This document shows positions 33,568-43,740 of a stretch of 64,000 nucleotides of DNA, in pieces. The DNA comes from Calliopsis andreniformis (Eukaryota; Arthropoda; Insecta; Hymenoptera; Andrenidae). The notes under the pieces are model-generated. The model did no database searches, was not told the origin of the DNA, and saw only the letters and a list, made by a program, of their open reading frames with translations. The stretch is taken from the NCBI RefSeq assembly GCF_051401765.1, contig NW_027480542.1, positions 248,001 to 312,000 of the forward strand. The letters run 5' to 3'. The position numbers and the translations under genes are program-made. Numbering within the stretch: position 1 is the first letter of the stretch; every line of letters begins with the position of its first letter.

Positions 33568-34098
33568 TTATTGGTTACTTTGATCCTTTATAATTATTTT
33601 GTGCGATTTTCTAGTTATTTTACTGAGATTGCAGCTTTCACAGACAAAACCACTGTCGAAGTTCACGCGGATGCCATCTGCCAGATTGTACCTACACATT
33701 TCAGATAAATACTCATTATTTATATGTGCTAATCTTTTGTGCCAAGTTTCATGGTTCACATCTACCGTTTTTTCAATATTGTAGGAATGTTGAATACAAT
33801 TATTAGGAAAAGGCCGAGCAAGGAATTTTAAACGCTTACCAATCAGTTCGCCAGTTAAAATCGTATTACCTCTATTATCAAGCATAGTGATTGTATCGCT
33901 TTCTTGTATAATCTTGTATCCTTTCAACATGAGTGTAGTAGTGGATAACAAATTTTCCCTAAGTTTCGGTACATACAAAACATCATTCATTATAACGGTA
34001 ATTTCTTTGCCGTTTTCGCTGTAAATTTTGATTTTAATTGAACCAATACCTTCAAAATACAATTTCGAATTTTCTCCTGCTTGGGAGAGTTCTCCCAC
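33568..34098 (-). pseudogene. Copia 2 protease tail and GAG-pre-integrase domain
   Basis: It reads GIGSIKIKIYSENGKE, VLYVPKLRENLLSTTTLMLK (the conserved segment after the protease) and WHKRLAHINNEYLSEM with CESCNLSKITRKSH, the HHCC zinc-binding GAG-pre-integrase domain. Histidines and cysteines of the finger are retained. The protease active-site aspartate lies upstream in another frame. Confidence 0.8.
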
Positions 34099-34255
34099 CT
34101 GGAAGTCAATATCAGTGAATCATTTCAAATTATTTGCCATATGATTAGTTGCACCACTATCAAATAACCAAACATTATAAATATTACCTTCATTTGATGA
34201 ACTATTAATATGAAACGTATACATCTGATCGTTATTATTTAAACCTTTTACAATG

Positions 34256-34912
34256 TTATTCGCTGATTTTTTTCTTATTGGCGTCTTTGCCCTTTATGAT
34301 GCTTGTACTGCTCGCGTCTCGTCGCCTATCTCCTTTGTTGTGATGATTACCTGCTTTGTAATCGTCCTTGTTGTTTCGTGGATTCCAACACGCTTTCGCT
34401 AGGTGACCCATTCTTCCGCACACATAACAACGTTTTTCACCTCTCTTCTGGATTGCGTAGGCCCCTTCTGCTTCCTTATACTGGCCGCCATAACGTTCGA
34501 TTTCTTTTTCTCTTTCCTTCAGAACTTCTTGAATTTCTTCCAGCGATTTATCACGCTGCGTTTTGAGTATTTCTCTAATATCTTTAAACCGATTGTTTAT
34601 CCCGCGCACTGCGTAATAAGACAGCTCACGTGAAGTTACGTTTAGGCCGAGTGATACGCACTTCATTGCTACGCCACGTGCTCGTGCGATGTAATCACTG
34701 ACTGTTTCTTTGTCTTTCATACGCAGAAATTTTAAATCATTGCTTGCGTTTATTTTTTGATCTTCTGCTACATCTGCATATGCAGCTTTGATGTTCGTCC
34801 AGAGTGTTTTTGCGGTTCTTCCTGTTGCAAATTGTAACGCTTGCTCGTTCGCTAAATGTAGACGTATGTACGCCACTGCTTCCCGATTTTTCGCGTTCCA
34901 TTCATTCTTCAC
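34256..34912 (-). pseudogene. Copia 2 gag
   Basis: It has the copia gag domain (EWNAKNREAVAYIRLHLANE, LKFLRMKDKETVSDYIARAR), a long charged helix (ILKTQRDKSLEEIQEVLKER) and a CCHC knuckle (CYVCGRMGHLAKAC). The reading frame continues upstream past the first Met to about 34990 (KKIENAIIEDKLSEAAEQ). It ends near KKISE, one frameshift before the protease. Confidence 0.8.
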
Positions 34913-35608
34913 TCTTTGTTCTGCTGCTTCTGAAAGTTTATCTTCTATTATCGCGTTCTCTATTTTCTTCAGGCTGAGTATGGTCTCTGAGTATCGGTTT
35001 GCGTGTGTGCAAACGCTCCAAGACGTATGCTGATGGACGTTTTCAAGACATTTTTAAATTTTATCTTAAGACGTTCAGGTATAAAATGTACATAGAATAG
35101 GCGTTTTTAAGACACCCTTATGTTATCTGAATTCTGAAAATATGTATAGTTGTAATTGCGGGTATTTCGTAATTGTTGTTTTTATTTATTTTTAATTTTT
35201 TTTCGTTAATGCTTCATATTCTGTTCGTTATTATTTCTATTGAAATGTGTTTTCTTATTAATTAAAATATCTCTTAAATTTCAGGATTTTTTTGCTGGTT
35301 TTGTTCCTTTTAATAAGGAGTAGCAAAGGGAAACGATTAAATTTGTTAGCGATGTTTATATTTATGTATTTATAATATACATAGTATAGACCGTTTGTTA
35401 TAAATGTTTCTTTGTTATTTCAGTTTTTCCTAAATCATTTAAAAGAAGTAAAGTACTCTCGTTGAGCTGCTTTGCGCTAGTCCGAGTAAGCTTTACTGGC
35501 TGCACATTTGCGCCTTAATTTGAAACTCAATAGGCTGCATTGTTTGCGGCGTAATTTCAGTGCAGCAACTGTACAAAGTTGCGATAAACGTATATTGTTC
35601 TGTTTAAA

Positions 35609-36053
35609 ATGGCTGTTGATCGAATCATGCCTGTGCGTGAGGAGGACAGAAATGCCATTATCAATGGAGATTTACTGACGGATAGACATATTGAACAGTT
35701 CAATTGTCTTTTACGTCTGAGCGGTTTCTGTAACCCTCGCAGATATCGAAATATTGCACAGTGGCGACAAAGAGTGTGGTCACTGAGTTTGTACTTTCTA
35801 CGATACGACGACGGTAGTTATGTACGATTCTTTAAATTCAAAAATTTTATACGAAGATCATTGTATATTTTTAAGTAGATTGTGTCCGTTTTACTATTTC
35901 GAGAATTTCGGAGTTCAATTTCCTCAAGTTCAATGGCAATTAAACGATGCGGATTGCGGTGTTTTTGCAATAGCTTTTGCAGTACCGCTGATTTATCATT
36001 GCGATCCTGAGACAATAACGTACCAATGTTCTTCGATGATATCGCATTTAATA
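35609..36053 (+). pseudogene. Ulp1-like (C48) peptidase fragment, copy 1
   Basis: An N-terminal piece (MPVREEDRNAIINGDLLTD, 35609-35815) is followed in another frame by MYDSLNSKILYEDHC, FPQVQWQLNDADCGVFAIAFA (nucleophile cysteine in DCGVFA) and YHCDPETITY. This is the last third of a C48 domain as found in several DNA transposon families. The catalytic histidine block that should precede YDSLN is missing, so the domain is inactive. The sequence after 36053 is unrelated. Confidence 0.55.
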
Positions 36054-36480
36054 TTTGTACAGTGGAAGGTGCTCGAATCACCTGCTGTTCGTCGCACCTC
36101 TTGTCTCTTGTCTTCTCAAAAACTGCACGCGGAAACCGTGCGCCCTCTTTTTTTGTTTCGCGCGCGAGTGCTGACCAATCAGCCGACTGGTTTGCACTCT
36201 CTATTTTCTTACTCACTAAGCTAAACCTAAGAAAAAGCGCGGGACAACTAGACCCTCGCTCAACGGCGCAGTTGACCTCGGGGTCCACCGACGGTCACGC
36301 GCTCGCGGACCCAGCACTGTTGGGCCTTTCAGAAAGTCAGGGGTTTATGATGCCTGTACCAGCTATTGAGGCCTAAAAGGAAACTCGACGGCAACATGCT
36401 TATAAAAGAGAAAGTAACGAAAATTACTTGGCTTTCTCAGAAATAGCTTTCCATAGTTACTGACGTCCTAAACCATGTTT
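36054..36480. other. GC-richer insertion between the C48 copies
   Basis: Compositionally different from the peptidase fragments. It contains GACCAATCAG (CCAAT-type box) near 36172 and a CTTATAAAAGAG TATA-like box near 36399, but no recognisable gene. Confidence 0.3.
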
Positions 36481-36484
36481 CCAT

Positions 36485-36841
36485 TTGCGTGTGCCGACGT
36501 GCGCTACAAATCTTTGTATATATGATTCGCTAAATCTGAAAGCATTGCACAAAGATCATGATACGTTTTTGAGGAGATTGTATCCATTTTATGATTTTGC
36601 AAACTTAGGAATTACGTATCCTCGAGTTCAGCAACAATTGAATACCAATGATTGCGGTGTATTATTCGCTATAGCTTTTGCCGTATCTTTGGTTTATAAT
36701 CAGGATCCCCGATTTATAACGTTTAACGTGTGTGTAATGAGATCACACTTACTCTCTATATTAGATATAAATATTTCGCAACCTTTTCCTGTATTGATGG
36801 TACTTCGAAATGATGACAAGAAAATAGTACGCCGGAAATGA
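36485..36841 (+). pseudogene. Ulp1-like (C48) peptidase fragment, copy 2
   Basis: It reads IYDSLNLKALHKDHDTFLR, YPRVQQQLNTNDCGVLFAIA, then YNQDPRFITFN and MRSHLLSIL. It covers the same segment as copy 1, and the two differ at many positions, so they are not a recent duplication. An extra leucine codon (DCGVLFAIAFA against DCGVFAIAFA) disturbs the active-site motif, and the histidine block is again absent. Confidence 0.55.
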
Positions 36842-36886
36842 GAGGTACGAAGTAACGAGAAACATTTAGTAGACGAAGATCATGTT

Positions 36887-37363
36887 GTGCGTGACGGTAT
36901 GATGCGCAATACTAGAGATAGTACGGATTATACTGTTACTGTGAAAGGCGATTCATCTAAAAGCATTATAATGTATAAGGTTTCAGAAAATTCAAATATG
37001 CGCAGAAGCGAAAAGTATCGTAATATTAGTTCAACGACAAGGAAGCAAATATGCGAAAAGTTGCGTATTTGTGAAAAATCTGACGAGTAGAGTGGGCGAA
37101 AATTGAAAGTGTTTGTCGCGAAAGCAATACTCGAGAGAAGCAAACGTTTATATGTTCGAGAGAATAATATTAAAATGTTAAAATCCGATGAAGAATATAT
37201 AAAAATAATTGCTTGTAAAATGCATTCTGGATCTTCTGTTGAAAGAATGATTGAGTCGCAGAGGATAATTAAGTGGTGCATTCATTTAAGAAAAATGTAC
37301 ATCACGCGTATGAGAGAAACGTTATCTCTTAGGCAGAAAGTAAACGCAATTTTAGCAGTTTAA
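36887..37363 (+). pseudogene. Basic coding fragments downstream of the C48 domain
   Basis: Two frames (36887-37090 and 37103-37363) are rich in K, R and E and follow the peptidase copy closely: MRRSEKYRNISSTTRKQIC and KMHSGSSVERMIESQRIIKW. They are probably the remainder of the same transposon's coding region. I do not recognise a domain. Confidence 0.35.
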
Positions 37364-37439
37364 TCGATCGCTACTACTGATACCGATACATTGGTGGAAT
37401 TTCAATGCGGTCCGTCTATGCATACTTCTTCTTCGGAAC

Positions 37440-38590
37440 TGTTTTTCCTTGTGTAACGACCCACGGTCTTCCCTCTCACTCCATCTCTCTCACTCCATCT
37501 ATTACTCTCTCACTCCATCTATTACCCTCTCACTCTATTTATTGCTATCTCTCTCTATCTATCACCATCTCTCTTTATATTTGTATCTTTCTAATACTTA
37601 TTACTATATTACTACATATTATATTATCCTAACACCAACTAATATTTTTGTACCATATATTATAAGTTCAATTATATATTAACATAAAAACAGCATATAT
37701 CGTCCGATTTCATTATGATTAGAATAAGACCGCCATTAGAAAGTAAGACATTACGCATGCGCTAACTCCGACTAGCGGGTATATAAGGAGCTGCGGAAGC
37801 AGCAGGAAACATACTTCGCTCTGGCATCAGGTTCCGAACAGACGAAGATCTTGAAGGTAGCTGATTTACTCGTCCAGTCAGATCGAGACTGCTCCTTTAG
37901 GGGTAGCGACCGTTCTAACAAATAGTAGTTGATGCTCCTTTAATATAGAGTTCATACTCGCCAGAAGCAGATGAATCGCCTGTCAACAAGCGCTAGAAGC
38001 CATTCCTAGTCGGGCACGTCTCTAAGACCGCTCCTGAAGAGTCTTTTCTCGAAGGTAGCGACTGATGTAGGAAAGACAACGAAGGGCTTACGGATGCTTA
38101 GGCAATTAAGGCAAAGATCATATGTTTCATGAAACCTTGAGACCGTTCTGAGGTTATAGCCACCTATAGCTTTGGCAGCGACCAGGGCATGCGAGACAAG
38201 ATCTATTGCAGACACACACACACACACACAATACACTTCACTTTGTACAGAGGATCCTCTACCGCGAATAGTATAATTAGTTACATAACCTAACTCTCGT
38301 TCAACGACATATATATATCGTATTTTCATAACTCTCGCGTTATCGAGATAATTAATAGATAATTATAATCACGTTCAATGTAACCTCTAAATAGATAATC
38401 ACATATAATATAACCTAATATCATCTTATGATTTTATTTAACCGGATTAGAATAGTTATCATTGTTCTATTAATGTTAGGATTAGAATAAGTATTATTGA
38501 ATAAATTATTGTTAAGAAAGATATAAGCCTTGGAGAATTCTTGTGACCCGTATTCAATGTGTTTATTAGGGCGAGATAAGACAATAATAT
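37440..38590 (+). mobile_element. LTR-like segment with CT-rich repeats and promoter
   Basis: Starting near TGTAACGACCCACGG (37453), the segment has an imperfect CTCTCACTCCATCTATTA repeat (37473-37575), a TATATAAGG box (37780-37787), a GC-richer leader-like stretch and an AATAAA signal near 38499. This is the usual order of U3, R and U5. No second LTR or internal gene was found and the 3' limit is uncertain. Confidence 0.3.
38212..38231. repeat. (CA)n microsatellite
   Basis: About ten AC repeats without interruption. Confidence 0.9.
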
Positions 38591-38771
38591 TCAGTTGAAA
38601 ACTTACTACAGTAGCACTACCTTAAGGTTTACATTATAAGTACTAATAGGAAGTAATAGTGCGCACATATCTATCGCATAAGACTCATACTACAGACGGA
38701 ACCGAAAGTCCAGTAAAAGTCAAACACTTTTGTTTTCTATACCTTTGTATAGAGAGCATTATCAACTTATA

Positions 38772-39654
38772 CAGTATGTCCCACGAAATACTGGACAGTC
38801 GATTATTTCGTAACCTATTAAAGATACCAAAAAAGTTTTTATATGAAATTGAATGGCAAGAGGGGGCTGATTTATTGTCCGTAACAATTTTTTTTTATCA
38901 TTATTGTTTACAGAGATATGAAAGTTAAGTTTGGTTTTTTAAATGGGATTATATATTTTTTGTTTGATTAATAGATAGTACGATTCAAGACGAATTCAGC
39001 AAACATTAATGTATACACCTTTTTTCAAATAGTTTTTAAGATATTACGAATAAAAGTTTACTGATTTTCGGTGGAAGATTTAGGCCTGCCGTTCCTAGCA
39101 CAGTCTCTTCGTATCAGTTTCAAGAGGCACGTTTAACACGTTCGACGCGCGACAGGGTAGCTCTATCGAGTTGAGCCCGTTTCCCCGGAGAATTATTGAC
39201 CCGGCGGTGCTGCCGCGCGCTAGCATACAATCGGACAAACCTTTTTCGACCATTTTTTTACCCCCGCACGCAACGTGTTAACCAGTAGCATCTTAAGTGT
39301 GGTCGAGAGTCGAGACTCCCTACTGTGCTTCCTGGTCTCGCTGATTTTCTTCCACCGAAAATCAGTAAACTTTTACGCGTAATATCTTAAAAACTATTTG
39401 AAAAACGGTGTATACATTAATGTTTGCTGAATTCGTCTTGAAACGTACTATCTACTGATCAAAAAAAATATATATAATCCCATTTAAAAAACCAAACTTA
39501 ACTTTCATATCTCTGTACACAATAATGATAAAAAAAAATTGTTACGGCCAATAAATCAGCCCCCTCTTGCCATTCAATTTCATATAAAAACTTTTTTGGT
39601 ATCTTTAATAGGTTACGAAATAATCGACTGTCCAGTATTTCGTGGGACATACTG
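38772..39654. mobile_element. Palindromic TIR element P1 (copy 2)
   Basis: It begins CAGTATGTCCCACGAAATA and ends with the inverse, TATTTCGTGGGACATACTG, flanked by TA on both sides. The arms (38772-39078 and 39346-39654) are nearly perfect. The centre (39079-39345) corresponds to the inner part of P1 copy 1 but contains a 141-base insertion at 39137-39277. It has no coding capacity. Confidence 0.85.
39137..39277. mobile_element. Short TTAA-flanked MITE inside P1 copy 2
   Basis: The insertion starts CACGTTCGACGCG and ends CGCACGCAACGTG, flanked on both sides by TTAA (39133-39136 and 39278-39281). P1 copy 1 keeps the empty site (GGTTTAACCCGTAGC near 4261). Target TTAA and short inverted ends are the piggyBac-type signature. 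The element is GC-rich and non-coding. Confidence 0.7.
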
Positions 39655-39789
39655 TATGTCTAACAGTGTTAAACATACTGCAAAATATTAAACAATTATA
39701 CAGTAAAACACATTTACAGGCCAGTCATAAACAGTACATCATAAGTGTATTGTAAAAAAGTTATAAAAACATGGAAAAAAAACAACATG

Positions 39790-39895
39790 TAAAAAATTTC
39801 TCGAGTAGAATTCGAATCCGTGACAAAAAGGACGACGGTACTGGCAAGCGGACACCTAACCGACTAGACCTCGCTCAGTTACGCTGTCCGAAGTC
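39790..39895 (-). repeat. Possible tRNA-derived SINE fragment
   Basis: On the minus strand the sequence runs GAGGTCTAGTCGGTTAGGTG (A-box-like), CCGCTTGCCAGTACC, then GGATTCGAATTC (B-box-like) about 45 bases on, and ends in an A/T-rich tail near 39780. This is the layout of a tRNA-derived SINE head. Box matches are imperfect and no second copy is present in the window. Confidence 0.35.
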
Positions 39896-40183
39896 GCAAC
39901 TTCGGGAGTTAATGGGGGTTGAAAACCCTAATGTTAAATATTTTGTAAATTATTATCCGCCTGCACCCAAAACCGGGTATGATTAGCTTTAGTTTTTTAA
40001 GCTTTATCCTTATACAATGGCTCATTAAAAAATAAGAGTTACACTCGGGGACCTTCCCTCGTTGGAGCAGTTTTCATTAGACAATAGTCTAACAACAAGT
40101 CAACTCTGATTTCACGTATCATTCTTTTCTATTCACAGTTTATCTTTAATATTTATTCATATTCGTATTATTGTTTTTTTCAG

Positions 40184-40794
40184 GATTTCTGAAAGTGAAG
40201 ATGCAGCGGTACTTACTTTCGATACAACTGCAACAGAATTACAAGATTTAGTGGAACCACAATTTAATTTAGAGTTTACAACATCTAGATTTTTTACAAA
40301 TACTTCATCGCCGCTAACGAAGAGTGCGAATGTTCTAGAAGAAACTATAAATGAACAACAGAAACTTTCACCCAGCACACAAATTCCATCACTGCCAAGT
40401 ACTGATGAAATTACTGAAGAATACAACGAATCGAGGACTGATGAAGAAGAACCTTCATTATTGCAAAATGCAATAGAGGAAGAAACTTTAGATCTTGATG
40501 AAGTGGTCGTAGTAAGAGCAGAACAGAGTCCTATTATCACTGATGAATCAGAAACAAGTTTTCAAGAAAAAGCTATTACTGAAATGCCGAAAGTTGATGA
40601 AATGCTTATGACGACTTCTGAATTGGATGACACTGCAAATAAGGCACTATTAGTAGAACATACTGGAGACGAGGCCGCTGCAATTGTATTTAAAGATGAG
40701 ACTATTCCAGTAAGATCTGCAGATTCTCATGAAGAAATTCCATCCTTTAATGAGTGGGCGCAGAAAAGGTTGGAAGAGGCTGAAAAGAAAAAAA
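40184..40794 (+). CDS. SUCO: SUCO orthologue, acidic luminal exon with SUN-proximal motif
   Basis: The acceptor TTTTTTCAG ends at 40183 and the donor AAA|GTAAGT begins at 40795. Entering in phase 2 and leaving in phase 1, the exon is open throughout (about 204 codons). It is strongly acidic (VEP, TDEEEPSL, LDLDEVVVV) and ends with EIPSFNEWAQKRLEEAEKKK, the (F)xEW...EKEK segment that directly precedes the SUN domain in SUCO and its relatives. Low-complexity acidic content with this C-terminal signature is typical for the family's luminal region. An in-frame stop shortly after the donor rules out simple read-through. Confidence 0.85.
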
Positions 40795-41118
40795 GTAAGT
40801 ACTTTATCTTGTACATGTGTAACTATATGAAGTACTTGTACATCTTTCCCTGTGACGCAATAACTGATATCAAATACTATTTTCTTTCGCATTAAATAAT
40901 TTGTTGATTATAACGCTAGATTGTCTATATAGTTGTGATACTCAGCAGTTGACAGATTATGTTGTAATAGGTACTTTTCCAAGTACCATATCCTTGAAAT
41001 AATAGCTTTTAGAACGAACTTTCTGAAATAATATTCAGAGTAATTAGATCTGTACGTGGTGGGAGAGTTAAATTCACCGCGAATTTTTAACACGTTTTAT
41101 TGAAATATTCAGTAATGT

Positions 41119-41745
41119 ATAGGGTGTTTCACCTAAGTAGGACCACCTAAACATCTGCCTTATGTTTTGTTGTATGGAAAAACTTCTTAAGACAAAGTTA
41201 CACTGTTTGAAAGGACACATGTATTCACGAGAAAAATTTTTTCAAGGTCATTTGTTTACGTGATTTGATGGTCGTAGGTATCTTTTGAAATGAAATCCTA
41301 TGTTGTTTCTCATACTTTGTAGAGTATGAAAAAAGAAATTCAATGAGCATATTAGATCTGAAAATTGAAATCTCTTAAAAAGTGACGTCGGACCATACTT
41401 TCGTATTCAAACGTAAACAATAGTTGTTATTAGAAGCAAACATATTATTACATTTCATTGCCAATTTCTAAGACTGTAAATGTCCAAACTGGTAGTAGGC
41501 GTTTGCTCAATTGAATTGTTTTTACTACTTTTTCGTATATTTTATTTAGTACGGTGTTAATTGAAGAACATGTAGCAGTAATTTTTTGCATCGTACCTTT
41601 TGTTGTAGTAGGTTTGTTAAGGAAAACAATATTTTTTGAATGAAATGTCATCGTAAAGTCAATGAAATGTAAAATTAAAAATATTTGTTTCAAAAAATAA
41701 AGCAGATATTTAGGTGATCTCATTTAGCTGTGATACTCACCCGTA
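41119..41745. mobile_element. Short TIR element with TAxAGGGTG-type ends
   Basis: The left end TATAGGGTGTTTCACC...ACCTAAACATCTGCCTTAT is matched by the inverse of TAAAGCAGATATTTAGGT...CTCACCCGTA at 41697-41745. The inverted ends are about 45 bases with small gaps. The minus-strand frame inside (41448-41723) has no recognisable domain. Confidence 0.6.
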
Positions 41746-41839
41746 TATTCAGTAATATACACAATAATCGTTGTCACTACCTTACAGCACGATATGCTAT
41801 CGCTTATCAATTTTACAAGTGAGAACTAACGTGCAGTAA

Positions 41840-43150
41840 CTAGTGCTGCATAAGATTCCAAAAGTAATCTTGGTATTGTCTTGTCTTGTCTCGAATTTCA
41901 AGCCAATAACAAGACAAGACTACTATATACAACATACAAGTCAATACAAGATAAAGTCGTCAATAATCTTGGCTTAAATAATATTTTTTACAATAATTTA
42001 ATTCTTTTCTTCATTTTAAGAAATATATAAAAATACGTATAAGAACATTTTTGTATCTAAATTAATTACAAATACTAAAAATGTTAAAAATTTTTTATGA
42101 TTTGTTTAAAAACAATTATACTTATTTATATATAAGTTAATTTTCAATTATTAGATCTATGTTGTTTATGTACATAAACCCATTAATTATTTTAATTCTT
42201 AACTACGGAAAATTATTGACATTAATTATTCTACACTACAAAAATGAAACATAACAAATATAGTAAAAAATGTTATTAATAAATATATTACACTTACAAA
42301 ACAGAAATTAAAAAATTTACAAGAAAAATAAAACCTGTATTTCTTAAATTTTGAATAAAATTTCAGTCAGGAGTTTGTCAGACTTCGTGTCAATAGTTAA
42401 GGATTGATACTAATTGATTCCAGTAGAGAAAAAAAATCTTGGCCCAATTGTCTTCATGTAAATTAACACAGGACATAAATACACGTTAGATATAAAATAT
42501 CTCTAGTAATGCTTTTTCTTATTCGTGTCAAATTTAAGACCTCATATATTACTGTTTTTCATTTTAATTTCGTGACGTTCTGTTCTTTACATAGTAACGA
42601 TACTGCTATTTACTCTCTCTCTTTTTTTTTTCTTTTTCTTTTTTTTTTTTTTTTTTATAACGAAAATACGTTTGATACGTGAACATAGTTGACTCTAGTA
42701 CTAGCCATGCTGAACAAAAAATAGCAACACTGCGAGAGTCCGATTTTGCACGTGATAGAAAGAGTACGCAACATTGTGTCTCTATCTGTCCAGTGAAAAA
42801 TCGAACTCTCGCAGTGTTGCTGTTTTTCATTCAGCATGGCTAGTACTAACTAGCCATCTCTACTCGCTTGTGACGTAGACAAGCCATTAGACGTGTTTCT
42901 TTTCTCGCTCTTGTTTTTTGCCATTTTCTTTTTATACTTTTACTACTACCCAACATAGATTATAGCATAAAAAATAAATTATAAATTAAGTAATTAATTT
43001 ACTATGTTTTAGAATTAGCTTAACAAATTGTATCTTAAATTGGATATAATGTTAAGACAATACAAGATTTTTTCAATCAAAACCAAGACAATATATAAAT
43101 TTTCAAAATTTTTCAGGAGCAAGACAGTATTCTTATAAATGTTGTCTTAT
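41840..43150. other. AT-rich sequence with loosely inverted CTTGTCTT-rich ends
   Basis: AAGTAATCTTGGTATTGTC and AAGACAAGACTAC near 41868-41925 are loosely inverted by AAGACAATACAAG and GTTGTCTTATC near 43055-43150, so this may be one old DNA element about 1.3 kb long. A T-rich low-complexity tract (about 42624-42657) and a separate perfect hairpin (42697-42847) lie within it. There are no genes. Confidence 0.35.
42697..42847. repeat. Compact 51-bp-arm hairpin (miRNA-precursor-like or minimal MITE)
   Basis: The arms 42697-42747 and 42797-42847 are complementary with four differences in 51 positions; the loop is 49 bases. The outer ends are AGTACTAGCCATGCTGAA and its inverse. No TA, TTAA or 8-bp duplication was recognised at the ends. 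The fold would be very stable in RNA from either strand. Confidence 0.75.
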
Positions 43151-43740
43151 CTTTTGACTTTCGTATAGCACCAACCGTAATCGCAGCGCGATAGATTTAA
43201 AACGGTAGATACGAAATTTGCGTAGTCTATAATGTCGAATCCGTGATAAGCTTGGATTTTAGGAATTCCTCGATTCGAAGAAAGCCGAAATAACCTGAAA
43301 AGCAAGATCAAAATCACCAATCGATTCAGTGTCCTTCAATATTCGAGAGATAAAACAATAGTATTACCTTGTTTGATTAGCTTAACATGTTGAGTGCCGG
43401 TTTTGCATTTTTATGGGATTTTCAGCTATTGCTTGATCACAATTGCCATGGGCAAGGACAAAATGTATACTGTTCCGAAAGTAGGATTTAATGGGATATA
43501 AATTAAATATTTACTTTTTCTATTTTCAGTATTTATTCAAATTCGGTATATTTTTCATAAATTAAACCAAAGTATAATACCAACATATATATTGAAGTAC
43601 TAACTATAAGTTTATTGTTCATATCAACTAATTCATACATGTCGATCTTTTATCGTCTATAGATTTCAATAGTAATAATAATGATATTTGGAAATTCTCA
43701 ATTATTCAGTTGGTGATTTACGTGCATATGTACCTATCTA

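Larger units (their letters stand above)
33070..35010 (-). mobile_element. Copia-type retrotransposon remnant 2
   Basis: Order on the minus strand: gag (from about 35000, clear frame 34912-34256), protease (WLFDSGATNHM near 34185-34145), GAG-pre-integrase (34098-33568) and integrase core (about 33560-33070). RT and RNase H are absent; the copy stops at 33070. It is a different family from remnant 1, with different gag and knuckle. Confidence 0.85.

Noticed and set aside
37405..37682. CT-rich frames as coding
   Set aside because: They are translations of an imperfect CTCTCACTCCATCTATTA repeat.
39790..39895. Functional tRNA gene
   Set aside because: A- and B-box matches are imperfect and no cloverleaf with paired acceptor stem can be drawn by eye; at best a SINE head.
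41448..41723. 91-codon minus-strand frame as a gene
   Set aside because: It lies inside a short TIR element, has biased AT-rich composition and no domain.
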